A stretch of 64,000 nt of DNA, taken from positions 2,666,001 through 2,730,000 of the forward strand of contig NZ_CP007445.1 of assembly GCF_000599985.1 (NCBI RefSeq), in the 5' to 3' direction. Below, in pieces: positions 8,850 to 18,531 of the stretch (its first letter is position 1; each line of letters opens with the position of its first letter). The stretch comes from Gilliamella apicola. Lineage in GTDB: Bacteria > Pseudomonadota > Gammaproteobacteria > Enterobacterales > Orbaceae. Below the pieces are notes generated by a model. It was not told the origin of the DNA. It was given only the letters and a program-made list of their open reading frames with translations, and did not search any database. The position numbers were made by a program, and so were the translations under genes.

Positions 8850-9906
8850 ATTTTTCTAATAATTCATCTAAATATACTTTAGCATCTTGGTCACCTTGCT
8901 CACTAGCTTTAGTAAACCAATATATCGCTTTATTAATATTTTTTTCTGTCCCTTCGCCATCTAAATACTTAATAGCTAAATTATATTGAGCATCAACACT
9001 ACCTTGCTCAGCCGCTTTTATGTACCATTCTATGGCTTTTGCAATATCTTTTGACACTCCACCACCAACATCATACATAACTCCAATATTATATTGAGCA
9101 TCAGCGTTACCAGCTTCCGCAGCTTTAGTAAACCAATTGGCTGCCTGCACATTATCGGGTTTAGTACCAGTACCCGTTGCATACATGATGCCTAAATTAT
9201 ACATGGCAAGCACATTACCTTGTGTAGCGGCTTGAGTATAAAAATAGATGGCTGCAACATAATCTTTAGTCAACCCATCGCCGTGCTCTGACATTAATCC
9301 TAAATAGTATTGGGCCTCTGGATTACTTTCTGTCGCGGCTTTACTAAACCAGTCGGCAGCAATCAAACGATCTTGTTCAACACCATCACCAAAAAAATAC
9401 ATAATGCCTAGATTTAGATAAGCATCTAAAACACCTTGATTACCCGCTTCAACAAAGTAGTTAACCGCAATTGATGGATTTTTGTCGGTGCCTTCACCAT
9501 TTTTATACATTAAGCCTAAATTATATTTGGCTAATGCATAATCTTGATCTGCGGCAAGTTTGTAATATTTGAACGCTTCATAGGGATCAGCTACTGTCCC
9601 CAAACCATTTTGATACATAAATGCCAAATTATTTTGTGCTTTAGCCAAACCTTGATCTGCCGCTTTTTTATACCAAAATAATGCTCTAATATCGCTAATT
9701 TCAACACCTAATCCTTGTTTATAAATAGTGCCTAGAGAATATTGTGCTTCAGCATTACCGTTTTCAGCAGATACACGCAAAGAAGGAATCAATGCCCCAG
9801 GTTCGGCAACTTGTAGATCCATATCTGATTGCACTTTAGTTTCACTCGCCAAAGCACCATAAGAGATGAATAAAAATAGTACCAATAAAATTTGAAGTTT
9901 TTTCAT
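8848..9906 (-). CDS. Secreted Sel1-repeat (tetratricopeptide-like) protein
   Basis: A 352-residue protein with a clear signal peptide (MKKLQILLVLFLFISYGALA, cleavage expected near residue 20). Eight full 36-residue Sel1-like repeats of the form A..GN..AQYNLG.MY..G.G...D..KA..W..KA follow, with a truncated ninth at the C-terminus. Sel1 repeats form alpha-solenoids used as protein-protein interaction scaffolds. The exported form suggests a periplasmic or surface adaptor, but the partner is unknown. The gene stands alone, convergent with ppc and upstream-neighboured by ubiD on the same strand. Repeat number and register are visible directly; function is not. Confidence 0.85.
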   Translation of the reverse strand: MKKLQILLVLFLFISYGALASETKVQSDMDLQVAEPGALIPSLRVSAENGNAEAQYSLGTIYKQGLGVEISDIRALFWYKKAADQGLAKAQNNLAFMYQNGLGTVADPYEAFKYYKLAADQDYALAKYNLGLMYKNGEGTDKNPSIAVNYFVEAGNQGVLDAYLNLGIMYFFGDGVEQDRLIAADWFSKAATESNPEAQYYLGLMSEHGDGLTKDYVAAIYFYTQAATQGNVLAMYNLGIMYATGTGTKPDNVQAANWFTKAAEAGNADAQYNIGVMYDVGGGVSKDIAKAIEWYIKAAEQGSVDAQYNLAIKYLDGEGTEKNINKAIYWFTKASEQGDQDAKVYLDELLEK

Positions 9907-10038
9907 AAGTTTTTTATTACCATAACATGGTCAATAATTATACACAATTATCTAAAAAAAATAGTTTTTATTTTTTTGATTCATTTATCTACAGTACATA
10001 ATTTTAACTATAATTATTTTTCACTTGCAATATTTAAT

Positions 10039-11505
10039 TCATGATATTCCAAGTTTGTCCCAAATTTCATCAATATGAGCAACAATTTGGGGATTCTTTT
10101 TTATTATTTTTCCCCACTCTCGACCGGTTTCCCCAGCCCATTTATTGGTTGCATCTAAACCCATTTTAGAACCTAATCCAGAAATAGGTGAAGCAAAATC
10201 TAAATAATCAATCGGGGTATTGTCAATAAAAGTCGTATCACGATGCGGATCCATACGTGTCGAAATTGCCCACATGACATCTTTCCAATCTCGAGCATTA
10301 ATATCATCATCACAGACAATCACAAATTTAGTATACATAAATTGACGCAAATAAGACCATACTCCCATCATGACACGCTTAGCATGCCCCGGATATTGCT
10401 TTCTTATAGTAACAATAGCAATACGATATGAGCACCCTTCCGGTGGCAAATAGAAATCCACAATTTCAGGAAATTGTTTTTGCAAAATTGGAATAAACAC
10501 TTCATTTAATGCAAGTCCCATGACTGCAGGTTCATCAGGTGGTCGCCCAGTATAAGTCGAATGATAAATAGCATCTTTACGATGAGTTATATGAGTTACA
10601 GTAAAAACTGGAAATTGTTCAATTTCATTATAATAACCAGTATGATCACCATAAGGACCTTCTTTTGCTAACTCATTGGGGTCAATATAACCTTCAAGAA
10701 TAATTTCAGCCGTTGCAGGTACATTCAAATCGTTGGATAATGATTTAACTACCTCTGTTCGTTTACCTCTTAACAATCCTGCAAAAGCATATTCAGGTAA
10801 AGTATCGGGTACGGGTGTGACTGCGGCTAAAATTGTCGCTGGATCAGCGCCAATTGCAACGCTAACTGGAAATTTTTCATTAGGATGTGCTTGTTGCCAC
10901 TCAGAAAAATCTAGCGCACCTCCACGATGAGCTAACCAGCGCATGATTAATTTATTGTTACCTAAGAGCTGTAAGCGATAAATACCGAGATTTTGCCGAT
11001 CTTTAAATGGACCTTTGGTAATAGTCAATCCCCAAGATAACAAAGGTGCGACATCTTCAGGCCAACAGTGCATAATGGGTAAACGCGTTAAATCAACTTC
11101 ATCATTTTCAAAGATCACCTCTTGACAAGGTGCTGATGACCGTTGTTTAACTGGCATATTTAAGACTTGTTTATATTTAGGTAGTACATTAAAAAATTGG
11201 CGAATGCCTTTAGGTGGATCGGGCTCACGTAAAAATGCTAACAATTCCCCTATTTCACGCAAAGCAGAAGTGTTTTCACGGCCCATCCCCATAGCCACAC
11301 GCTTAGGTGTACCAAATAAATTACATAAAACTGGCATATCATAACCAATCGGATTTTCAAACAATAAAGCAGGTCCTTCATTACGAAGTACTCGATCGGC
11401 AATTTCTGTCATTTCAAGATAAGGATTAACAGGATAAGTAATTCTTTTTAATTCACCTTGCTGTTCAAGATAATCTAAAAATTCACGGAAATCAGAAAAG
11501 TTCAT
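10039..11505 (-). CDS. ubiD: 4-hydroxy-3-polyprenylbenzoate decarboxylase
   Basis: Prenylated-FMN-dependent decarboxylase of ubiquinone biosynthesis, 488 residues against 497 in E. coli. It matches UbiD along its whole length, including [21 protein letters not shown], the RQNLGIYR segment, [12 protein letters not shown] with the conserved acidic residues, and [15 protein letters not shown] near the C-terminus. It needs UbiX for its cofactor; ubiX is not in the window. It is a single gene with about 90 bases before the next gene upstream. Its presence shows that a ubiquinone-type respiratory quinone is made. Confidence 0.97.
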   Translation of the reverse strand: MNFSDFREFLDYLEQQGELKRITYPVNPYLEMTEIADRVLRNEGPALLFENPIGYDMPVLCNLFGTPKRVAMGMGRENTSALREIGELLAFLREPDPPKGIRQFFNVLPKYKQVLNMPVKQRSSAPCQEVIFENDEVDLTRLPIMHCWPEDVAPLLSWGLTITKGPFKDRQNLGIYRLQLLGNNKLIMRWLAHRGGALDFSEWQQAHPNEKFPVSVAIGADPATILAAVTPVPDTLPEYAFAGLLRGKRTEVVKSLSNDLNVPATAEIILEGYIDPNELAKEGPYGDHTGYYNEIEQFPVFTVTHITHRKDAIYHSTYTGRPPDEPAVMGLALNEVFIPILQKQFPEIVDFYLPPEGCSYRIAIVTIRKQYPGHAKRVMMGVWSYLRQFMYTKFVIVCDDDINARDWKDVMWAISTRMDPHRDTTFIDNTPIDYLDFASPISGLGSKMGLDATNKWAGETGREWGKIIKKNPQIVAHIDEIWDKLGIS

Positions 11506-11596
11506 TTATTACCACTCTCTATTACTTGTTGACCTTTTGTAAATAATATTCAAAGGTACCTTTTAATCCTCAAAGAGGTTATCTCTTTAATTGCAG

Positions 11597-12013
11597 TTAG
11601 TCTTCATCAAAATTTTCACTGTAAATGGGTGTTTGTTGATTTTGATTACACTCTACAATTTTAGGTAGTAAAGCTTCAAATTGGTTTTTATCAATTTCAA
11701 TAAATGTTTCGGGTTCAACTTGAAAAAATAAATATTGCTGAGTTTGATCATCAAATTGGAAAGAAGCTAACCAATAATTACGGTCATCACTATTTTCATT
11801 GGCAAATATTTTGATAATACTACTTTCGCGCTTTTCTGGTTGGTTATGTAATTTATAATCAATTATTTTTTCAGCAATTTGAGAATCATATTCATCAAAA
11901 ATAATATAATCACTTTCATTTGTTTTACATTTTTCAATATTAATTTCGGCATAACTGCTCGTTATCGAAAAAAGTAAACAAAATAATACAATGGTATACT
12001 GGCTTAATTTCAT
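11597..12013 (-). CDS. Small secreted protein of unknown function
   Basis: A 138-residue protein with a signal peptide (hydrophobic residues 7-20, then a likely cleavage after SYA near residue 22). The mature part is strongly acidic, with a CNQNQQ motif near the C-terminus and two cysteines that could form a disulfide in the periplasm. I recognise no family. It lies ten bases after nudB and so probably shares the aspS-nudB transcript, though a link to either is unlikely to be functional. A short hairpin (AAAGAG/CTCTTT) at 11572-11588 lies just 3' of it. Confidence 0.75.
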   Translation of the reverse strand: MKLSQYTIVLFCLLFSITSSYAEINIEKCKTNESDYIIFDEYDSQIAEKIIDYKLHNQPEKRESSIIKIFANENSDDRNYWLASFQFDDQTQQYLFFQVEPETFIEIDKNQFEALLPKIVECNQNQQTPIYSENFDED

Positions 12014-12023
12014 TTTTTACCTC

Positions 12024-12476
12024 TTAACTCAATTTAAGAAAGTTGTTAATATTACAAATAGCCTGACTATTATTAGACGATACAGTTAGTTTAGCCGCAT
12101 CCTCCATAGTCAGCCATTGATAAGCTAAGTGCTCGGTAAGAACTGGAATTACTTCGTTAGCAAGAGGCAAATAAAACCAATGTTCTTTATTTATCTTAAC
12201 TTCTGGCGAATATCTGTGTCTAAACTGTGGGAAAATCTCAAATTCAACTGTATGGTTAGCATTAATTAGCTCAAGATTTTCCTTTATAATATCAATGCCT
12301 GTTTCTTCCAAAACTTCACGAATTGCTGTTTGACGTGGCAATTCATTTGTCTCCATACTACCTGTTACTGATTGCCAAAATAATGGATCATCTTTGCGTT
12401 GTAACATAAGGTAACGATTGGTTGTCTGGCAGTAAATCACCACCAGAACCGACTCAGGTTTTTTATATTCTCGCAT
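12024..12476 (-). CDS. nudB: Dihydroneopterin triphosphate diphosphatase
   Basis: Nudix hydrolase of folate biosynthesis that removes pyrophosphate from dihydroneopterin triphosphate; 150 residues, as in E. coli. The Nudix box is complete: G-x5-E-x7-REV-x-EE-x-GI starting at GSMETNE (near residue 39). Family-specific stretches LMLQRKDDP.FWQSVTGS, VEFEIFPQFRHRY and LTEHLAYQWL match NudB rather than other Nudix enzymes. It follows aspS with a ten-base gap, the aspS-nudB pairing also found in enterobacteria. Confidence 0.95.
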   Translation of the reverse strand: MREYKKPESVLVVIYCQTTNRYLMLQRKDDPLFWQSVTGSMETNELPRQTAIREVLEETGIDIIKENLELINANHTVEFEIFPQFRHRYSPEVKINKEHWFYLPLANEVIPVLTEHLAYQWLTMEDAAKLTVSSNNSQAICNINNFLKLS

Positions 12477-12486
12477 CTAAATATCG

Positions 12487-14244
12487 TTATTTTTTAGCGA
12501 CTTCAATACCAAGTTCTATTAATGCAGCAGAATTTGCTGGACTTGGTGCATCAGTAAGTAAACACGTTGCCGCTGTTGTTTTAGGAAATGCAATCACATC
12601 GCGGATGTTATCTGTTCCTGTGAGCAACATACTTAATCTATCTAACCCGAAAGCTAAACCTGCATGAGGTGGTGTACCATATTTCAATGCATCAAGTAAG
12701 AAACCAAATTTTTCACGTTGATCTTGTTCACCAATTCCTAATATTGAAAATACCGCTTGTTGCATTTCACTACGGTGAATACGTACCGATCCTCCACCGA
12801 CTTCATAGCCATTGATTACCATATCATAAGCATTCGCTACAGCATTTTGAGGATTGTTAATTAACTCTTCAGGAGTGTAACCTTTTGGTGATGTGAACGG
12901 ATGATGCATAGCACTTAAACCTTCATCTGTTTCTTCAAACATAGGGAAATCAACGACCCAAAGTACCGCCCATTTGTTTTCATCTGTGAGGCCTAAATCC
13001 TTGCCAACTTTCAAACGTAATGCACCTAATGCATCACTAACAACTTTATAGCTATCAGCACCAAATAATAAAATATCACCATCTTTCGCATTAGCACGGC
13101 TTAACAACGCTTCCATTTGTGATTCATTAAAGAATTTAGAGATTGGACTTTGTACACCTTCTAAACCTTTACTGCGTTCATTGACTTTGATCCAAGCCAT
13201 ACCTTTTGCACCATAAACAGAAATAAATTGAGTATATTCGTCTAACTGTTTACGTGTTAATTGAGCACCATTTGGCACGCAAAGTAACGCTACTCGACCT
13301 TTTGGATCATTTGCTGGAGTTGAAAATACTTTAAAATCGACATCTTTAACCAAATCAGCCACATCGATAATTTCAAGCGGATTACGTAGATCTGGCTTAT
13401 CACTACCGTAACGACGCATTGCCTCGCTAAAAGTCATAATTGGGAATTTACCTAAGTCAACATTTTTAACATGCAGCCAAAGTTCGCGTATCATTTTTTC
13501 CATGATTTCACGCACTTGTTCGGCTGTCATAAATGAAGTTTCAACATCTATCTGTGTAAATTCTGGCTGACGATCGGCTCGTAAATCTTCATCACGAAAA
13601 CATTTAACAATTTGGTAATAACGGTCAAACCCGGACATCATAAGCAATTGCTTAAATAATTGTGGTGATTGTGGCAATGCATAAAATTCACCTTTATGGA
13701 TTCGACTCGGTACCAAATAGTCACGAGCACCTTCTGGCGTAGCCTTGGTCAACATAGGAGTTTCAATATCTAAAAAACCATTTTCATTCATAAATGAACG
13801 AACAAATGCGGTAATTTGTGCACGAGTTTTAAAGATTGAGGTCATTTCTGGGCGGCGTAAATCTATATATCGATATTTTAACCGCTGTTCTTCACTATTA
13901 TTTTGATTAAAATCGAGAGGTAATACATCACTACGATTGAAAATAGTAAGTTCGGTCGCTAAAATTTCAACCTCACCGGTTGCCATATCTTTATTAATTT
14001 GACCTTCAGGTCTGGCTCTCACCTTTCCTTTAATTTGAATACAAAATTCATTACGTAACTCGCCAGCTAATTGATATGCTTGTGGATAATCAGGATCAAA
14101 AAAAACTTGCACAATTCCTTCACGATCACGCATATCAATAAAAATCATACCGCCTAAGTCTCGGCGTTTATTAACCCATCCACATAGTGTAACTTCTTGA
14201 TTAACATAACTTGCGTTTAATTGTCCGCAATAAATTGTTCTCAT
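12487..14244 (-). CDS. aspS: Aspartyl-tRNA synthetase
   Basis: Class II aminoacyl-tRNA synthetase charging tRNA-Asp; 585 residues against 590 in E. coli. The N-terminal OB-fold anticodon-binding domain occupies roughly residues 1-105. Class II motif 2 is seen in [22 protein letters not shown] and motif 3 in the C-terminal [15 protein letters not shown]. The bacterial GAD insertion domain lies between. The gene heads a probable operon with nudB and the small secreted protein. Its cognate tRNA-Asp gene is in this window at 53.3 kb. Confidence 0.98.
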   Translation of the reverse strand: MRTIYCGQLNASYVNQEVTLCGWVNKRRDLGGMIFIDMRDREGIVQVFFDPDYPQAYQLAGELRNEFCIQIKGKVRARPEGQINKDMATGEVEILATELTIFNRSDVLPLDFNQNNSEEQRLKYRYIDLRRPEMTSIFKTRAQITAFVRSFMNENGFLDIETPMLTKATPEGARDYLVPSRIHKGEFYALPQSPQLFKQLLMMSGFDRYYQIVKCFRDEDLRADRQPEFTQIDVETSFMTAEQVREIMEKMIRELWLHVKNVDLGKFPIMTFSEAMRRYGSDKPDLRNPLEIIDVADLVKDVDFKVFSTPANDPKGRVALLCVPNGAQLTRKQLDEYTQFISVYGAKGMAWIKVNERSKGLEGVQSPISKFFNESQMEALLSRANAKDGDILLFGADSYKVVSDALGALRLKVGKDLGLTDENKWAVLWVVDFPMFEETDEGLSAMHHPFTSPKGYTPEELINNPQNAVANAYDMVINGYEVGGGSVRIHRSEMQQAVFSILGIGEQDQREKFGFLLDALKYGTPPHAGLAFGLDRLSMLLTGTDNIRDVIAFPKTTAATCLLTDAPSPANSAALIELGIEVAKK

Positions 14245-14529
14245 TAAATATATCCTGTGTACAATTGTCGAAAATAATAATTATTATAGAGCAATTTATC
14301 AGGGTATAAAGACTATGTTTTAAAATAATCACTATTTATTTTATTTATACTCGGTTTATGATAATAATTTTACCTTATATAGCTTTTTATAATTTTATTA
14401 AAATTCAATAGGATAATTATTCAAAAAGCGCATTATTTAGCTGTACTTGAAAAATGTTTGCTTTATTAACTTGTAATATCAAATATTTATTAATAAGCTT
14501 AAGTATTATTTAAATATTATTAACTTGAT

Positions 14530-15075
14530 ATGAAAGCTTTAATTTCAATTGACTACACGAATGATTTCATTGCGGATGATGGTACTTTAACTACAGGTTT
14601 AGCCGGTCAACAAATTGAATCAGAAATGTTAAAAATAACTGAATCATTTATTAAAAATAATCAATTTATCGTTTTGGCAATTGATGCTCACGATCCGACC
14701 GATGAATATCACCCTGAAAATGCACTTTTTCCACCTCATAATATTGTTGGAACTGTTGGCCAACAATTATTTGGTGATTTACATCAACTTTATCAAAAAA
14801 ATAAAAATTCAACCAATATTTACTGGATCAACAAACGCCACTACTCAGCATTTTGTGGTACAGATCTCGATCTACGTTTACGTGAAAGACATATTACCGA
14901 AATCCATTTAATTGGTGTTTGTACGGATATTTGCATTCTACATACAGCCGTAGATGCCTATAACTTAGGTTATAAAATAGTTATTCATCAAAATGCAGTT
15001 GCAAGCTTTGATCCTATTGGTCATCAATGGGCTTTAAAACACTTTCAAAATACCTTAGGGGCAACGTTAATATAA
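14530..15075 (+). CDS. Isochorismatase-family cysteine hydrolase (nicotinamidase-like)
   Basis: A 181-residue alpha/beta hydrolase. The family triad is visible as Asp8 (SIDYTNDF), Lys102 (INKRHYSAF) and Cys135 in GVCTDICI, with the cis-peptide segment before it. PncA-type nicotinamidases and other amide-cleaving isochorismatase-like enzymes share this pattern, so the substrate cannot be fixed from sequence. It opens a four-gene unit with a DUF3100 protein (30-base gap), a small membrane protein and an M20 amidohydrolase. That company suggests hydrolysis of an imported amide rather than NAD salvage. No clear Shine-Dalgarno precedes the ATG. Confidence 0.8.
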   Translation: MKALISIDYTNDFIADDGTLTTGLAGQQIESEMLKITESFIKNNQFIVLAIDAHDPTDEYHPENALFPPHNIVGTVGQQLFGDLHQLYQKNKNSTNIYWINKRHYSAFCGTDLDLRLRERHITEIHLIGVCTDICILHTAVDAYNLGYKIVIHQNAVASFDPIGHQWALKHFQNTLGATLI

Positions 15076-15105
15076 CAATAGATAACAATTAAAAAAGGAG
15101 CAGGA

Positions 15106-15882
15106 ATGGAGGTTTTACGAGACTTTAAATTGCATATAATTGCACTTTTAGTAGTAGTTAGTTGTGAACTTATCGGCAAGCAATCGATATGGATTATTGC
15201 CGTTTATCCAATGTTATATGCGATGATTTTTGGCGGAATCATTAGTTTGCCAAAACTTAAAATACTCACCAATAAAAATATGCAAAATGCAAGTATCGTT
15301 ATGATGGTTACATTAATGTTACTTGTTGCAAAACTTGGTGTAGCAGTAGGTCCCAAAATTGATATGATTTTAGAAGATGCTAAATTAGCTCTAATTTTTC
15401 AAGAATTAGGTCATTTTGCTGGAACAATTTTACTTGGGTTGCCATTAGCAATGCTCTTAGGTATGAAACGAGAGGCTGTTGGGGCGACCTATTCCGTTGC
15501 TCGCGAACCCAATATAGCCATTGTAGCAGATAAATATGGTTTAGATTCACCAGAAGGTCGTGGTGTAATGGCTATGTATATATGTGGTACTCTTTATGGT
15601 GCAATTTGGATGAGTATTCTTGCGAGTCTAATTGCTCATTTGGATATTCTTCATCCTTATGCTTTAGCCATGGGAGCTGGTGTAGGAAGTGGAAGCATGA
15701 TGGCGGCATCGCTTGCCCCGATAAGTGATTTATATCCAGATTTATCTGAAAATATTAACGCTTATGCAACAACAGCAAATTTAATGTCTGGTATGGTTGG
15801 TATATATATTTATACGCTCTTTTCTTTACCTTTTGCTTCTTTTATGTATAACACGTTAGCCCGTTTTCGACGCAATAAATAA
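15106..15882 (+). CDS. DUF3100-family multi-pass membrane protein
   Basis: A 258-residue protein with about eight hydrophobic segments and conserved glycine-rich loops (QELGHFAGTILLGLP, GATYSVAREPN, MGAGVGSGSMM) that I recognise as typical of DUF3100. No reaction has been established for that family. It is preceded by AAAGGAG at good spacing and followed ten bases later by a smaller membrane protein with its own GGAG site. Transporter-like topology plus two cytoplasmic hydrolases in the same unit suggests uptake of their substrate. The family name is from memory of the motif pattern; the transport role is inference. Confidence 0.7.
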   Translation: MEVLRDFKLHIIALLVVVSCELIGKQSIWIIAVYPMLYAMIFGGIISLPKLKILTNKNMQNASIVMMVTLMLLVAKLGVAVGPKIDMILEDAKLALIFQELGHFAGTILLGLPLAMLLGMKREAVGATYSVAREPNIAIVADKYGLDSPEGRGVMAMYICGTLYGAIWMSILASLIAHLDILHPYALAMGAGVGSGSMMAASLAPISDLYPDLSENINAYATTANLMSGMVGIYIYTLFSLPFASFMYNTLARFRRNK

Positions 15883-15892
15883 GGAGCCAAAA

Positions 15893-16342
15893 ATGAAGAT
15901 TTTAGAAACAATTTTTGTGCTTATTTTAGTAGCCATTATTATGGCTGCTGGAAACAGTGTGGGTTATAAAATTGATATTATTTCGTCGTTTGAAGCTTTA
16001 GCAGTCCTAGTTGTTATCTCTATTGTAGGATTTTTACTAAGTAAGTTACCCGGACTTAAAAAATTTCCAGTAATTTTATGGGTATCGATTGTTGCAGCTG
16101 TAGCTTCTTCACCTATATTCCCATACCATAAAGAATTGGTTGCAATTACAGATCAAGTTTCGCTACTTGCAGTGTGTACGCCAGTACTTGCTTATGCAGG
16201 ACTTGCCATAGGTAAAGATCTTGCGCTATTTAAAAATATCTCTTGGCGCATTATTCCCGTATCTTTAGCGGTATTTTCAGGTACGTTTATTTTTGCAGCC
16301 TTAATAGCTCAAGTCACTTTGCATTGGGAAGGCGTTATCTAA
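15893..16342 (+). CDS. Small multi-pass membrane protein, partner of the DUF3100 protein
   Basis: A 149-residue, very hydrophobic protein with about four or five membrane segments (about residues 5-22, 32-50, 58-75, 88-106 and 120-140). The ATG follows AAGGAGCC. I recognise no separate family. It sits between the DUF3100 gene and the M20 hydrolase, and the two membrane proteins together (407 residues) have the size of one ordinary carrier, so they may form one two-part transporter. That pairing is inferred from context only. Confidence 0.6.
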   Translation: MKILETIFVLILVAIIMAAGNSVGYKIDIISSFEALAVLVVISIVGFLLSKLPGLKKFPVILWVSIVAAVASSPIFPYHKELVAITDQVSLLAVCTPVLAYAGLAIGKDLALFKNISWRIIPVSLAVFSGTFIFAALIAQVTLHWEGVI

Positions 16343-16362
16343 TTTAGATAAGGATTTAATTT

Positions 16363-17682
16363 ATGACTAAAGATGAACTAAAGAAAAAAGTTTGTGACGC
16401 GATTGCAAACCGAAAAGCAGACATCAAATCGATTGCTGAAGCGATTTGGTCCGAACCAGAGCTTGGCTATAAAGAACACAAAACGGCTAAAAAAGTAGAA
16501 AACGCTTTTGAGAAATTGGGTGTCCCTTTTAAAAATAAATTAGCACTAACGGGTGTTAAAGGTCGTCTTAAAGGCGGTAAAGGAAGCAAATACAGCATCG
16601 CAGTTATTGGAGAACTTGATGCAATTATTTGTGCCGACCACCCAGCTGCCGATGAGACATCAGGAGCGGCTCACTGTTGTGGTCATAATGCACAAATCGC
16701 TAATATGATGGCTGTCACTATGGGACTAATTGACTCAGGTGCCATGCAATTTTTAGCGGGTGATGTAGTACCATTTGCTGTTCCTGCAGAAGAATATGTT
16801 GAAATAACCTATCGCAATCGCTTAATTGAAGAAGGTAAAATCAAATACATTGGTGGCAAACCAGAATTGATTTCACGTGGTGATTTTGATGATGTTGATA
16901 TGGCGTTGCAGATACATTTAACAAGTGTACCAAATGAACGTCAAGATGGTTTTATTGAAATCTCAACAACAAGCAATGGCTTTATTGGTAAACTAATTAA
17001 ATATAAAGGTGAAGCATCCCATGCCGCAGCGGCACCTCACGCTGGTGTAAATGCGTTAAATGCAGCTATGATGGGAATGATGGGTGTCCATGCTATCCGA
17101 GAAACATTTCAAGAAAAAGATTACATTCGATTTCATCCAATTATTACCCAAGGTGGTGATTTAGTAAATGTCATACCAAGCGATGTAAGAATGGAAAGTT
17201 ATGTACGAGCAGGCAATGTTCCAGCTATGATTGATGCCAATGAAAGAATTAATCAAGCGTTAAAAGCTGGTGCAATGGCTATTGGTGCTACGTGTGAAAT
17301 TAAAGATCTTCCAGGTTATCTGCCGTTAAATAATAACCCAACACTTAATGATCTTTTAAAGCAAAACGCTGAAAATTTAATTGGGGAAGAAAACGTTTCA
17401 ATCGCACCACATATGACTGGAAGTACAGATACCGGTGATCTATCACATATTATGCCAGTAAGTCACCCTTGGATTGGTTCGGTTAGAGGAATTTTACATG
17501 GTAAAGATTATACCGTATTTGATGAAGAGATGGCTTATATCCGTCCTGCACAAATGATGGCTTGTACGATTATTGACTTACTTTATGATGACGCTCTAGC
17601 TGCTCAAACCCTAATGACAAATTACAAACCGCTAATGACAAAAGAAGAATATTTAAAATTCCTATCGGGTTTTGATAAATAA
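16363..17682 (+). CDS. M20-family metallo-amidohydrolase (AbgB/IAA-amino acid hydrolase type)
   Basis: A 439-residue cytoplasmic zinc hydrolase. M20 metal-site elements are visible: GELDA near residue 87, the HCCGHN motif near 106 (usually H-A-C-G-H-D in M20D enzymes), the catalytic PAEE near 144, ASHAAAAPHAG near 225, and GSTDTGDLSH near 370. The dimerisation insert lies between. Such enzymes cleave N-acyl or p-aminobenzoyl amino acids. It is last in the unit, with a strong terminator nine bases downstream. The Asp-to-Asn change in HACGHD is a mild departure from the M20D consensus. The exact substrate is unknown. Confidence 0.85.
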   Translation: MTKDELKKKVCDAIANRKADIKSIAEAIWSEPELGYKEHKTAKKVENAFEKLGVPFKNKLALTGVKGRLKGGKGSKYSIAVIGELDAIICADHPAADETSGAAHCCGHNAQIANMMAVTMGLIDSGAMQFLAGDVVPFAVPAEEYVEITYRNRLIEEGKIKYIGGKPELISRGDFDDVDMALQIHLTSVPNERQDGFIEISTTSNGFIGKLIKYKGEASHAAAAPHAGVNALNAAMMGMMGVHAIRETFQEKDYIRFHPIITQGGDLVNVIPSDVRMESYVRAGNVPAMIDANERINQALKAGAMAIGATCEIKDLPGYLPLNNNPTLNDLLKQNAENLIGEENVSIAPHMTGSTDTGDLSHIMPVSHPWIGSVRGILHGKDYTVFDEEMAYIRPAQMMACTIIDLLYDDALAAQTLMTNYKPLMTKEEYLKFLSGFDK

Positions 17683-17690
17683 AGTTTAGA

Positions 17691-17718
17691 ACTTGGCACA
17701 ATCTTGTGCCAAGTTTTT
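17691..17718 (+). terminator. Rho-independent terminator after the M20 hydrolase
   Basis: Perfect ten-base arms ACTTGGCACA / TGTGCCAAGT around a four-base loop, followed by five T. It closes the 14.5-17.7 kb unit. Confidence 0.93.
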
Positions 17719-17761
17719 GTTATACTATCCACATTATTATCAACAACAATAATCACTTCAT

Positions 17762-18526
17762 ATGTTAACGCTTACCGATCAAGAATTGTTTCGTTATGAC
17801 AGGCAAATAACTTTGCAGGGTTTCGACATTGAAAAGCAACAAATTTTAAAAAATAGTTCAGTATTAATTATTGGATTAGGGGGATTAGGTTGTTCAGCTT
17901 CTCTCTATTTAGCTGCATCGGGTATTGGTAAGTTAACATTAAATGATTTTGATACCATATCCGCTTCAAATTTAAATCGTCAAATTTTATATACCCATAA
18001 ATCAATTAATCAAAAAAAAGTTGATGTGGCTAAACACTCTTTAACCAATATAAATCCCAACATACTAATTGAAACAGTTAATCAGTCGCTAAATGATAAC
18101 GATCTTATTTCGCTTATTAAGCAACATAATATTGTCATTGATTGTACAGATAACTTAGTTACCCGTGAGCAGATTAATCGCTGTTGTTTTCAAGAAAAGA
18201 AACCTTTAGTTTCAGGCGCTGCAATACGAATGGAAGGCTTGCTAAGTGTATTTACCTTCCAATCTAACGAACCATGTTATCAATGTTTGAGTCATCTATT
18301 TGGGAATGATCAGCTTACTTGTGTTGAAACAGGAGTTATGGCGCCTTTAGTTGGTATGTTTGGCTCAATGCAAGCCATAGAAGCAATAAAAATCCTTACT
18401 CATTACGGTCGTCCGTTATCAGGTCGATTATTGATGGTTGATACAATGAACATGCAATTTAATCAATTTTCTATATCTAAGCAGGCAAATTGCCCTGTCT
18501 GTGGTAATCACCAAACTGATCAATAA
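17762..18526 (+). CDS. moeB: Molybdopterin-synthase adenylyltransferase
   Basis: E1-like enzyme that adenylates the C-terminus of MoaD in molybdenum-cofactor synthesis; 254 residues. The nucleotide loop GLGGLGCSAS is near residue 38, followed by NLNRQ and DCTDN. VSGAAIRMEG matches MoeB specifically. The structural zinc ligands are two CxxC pairs, CYQC near 176 and CPVC near 244. There is no rhodanese domain. moeA, its usual neighbour, is absent; dusC follows after five bases instead. A ThiF role is less likely given the MoeB-specific stretches. Confidence 0.92.
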   Translation: MLTLTDQELFRYDRQITLQGFDIEKQQILKNSSVLIIGLGGLGCSASLYLAASGIGKLTLNDFDTISASNLNRQILYTHKSINQKKVDVAKHSLTNINPNILIETVNQSLNDNDLISLIKQHNIVIDCTDNLVTREQINRCCFQEKKPLVSGAAIRMEGLLSVFTFQSNEPCYQCLSHLFGNDQLTCVETGVMAPLVGMFGSMQAIEAIKILTHYGRPLSGRLLMVDTMNMQFNQFSISKQANCPVCGNHQTDQ

Positions 18527-18531
18527 GCAGA

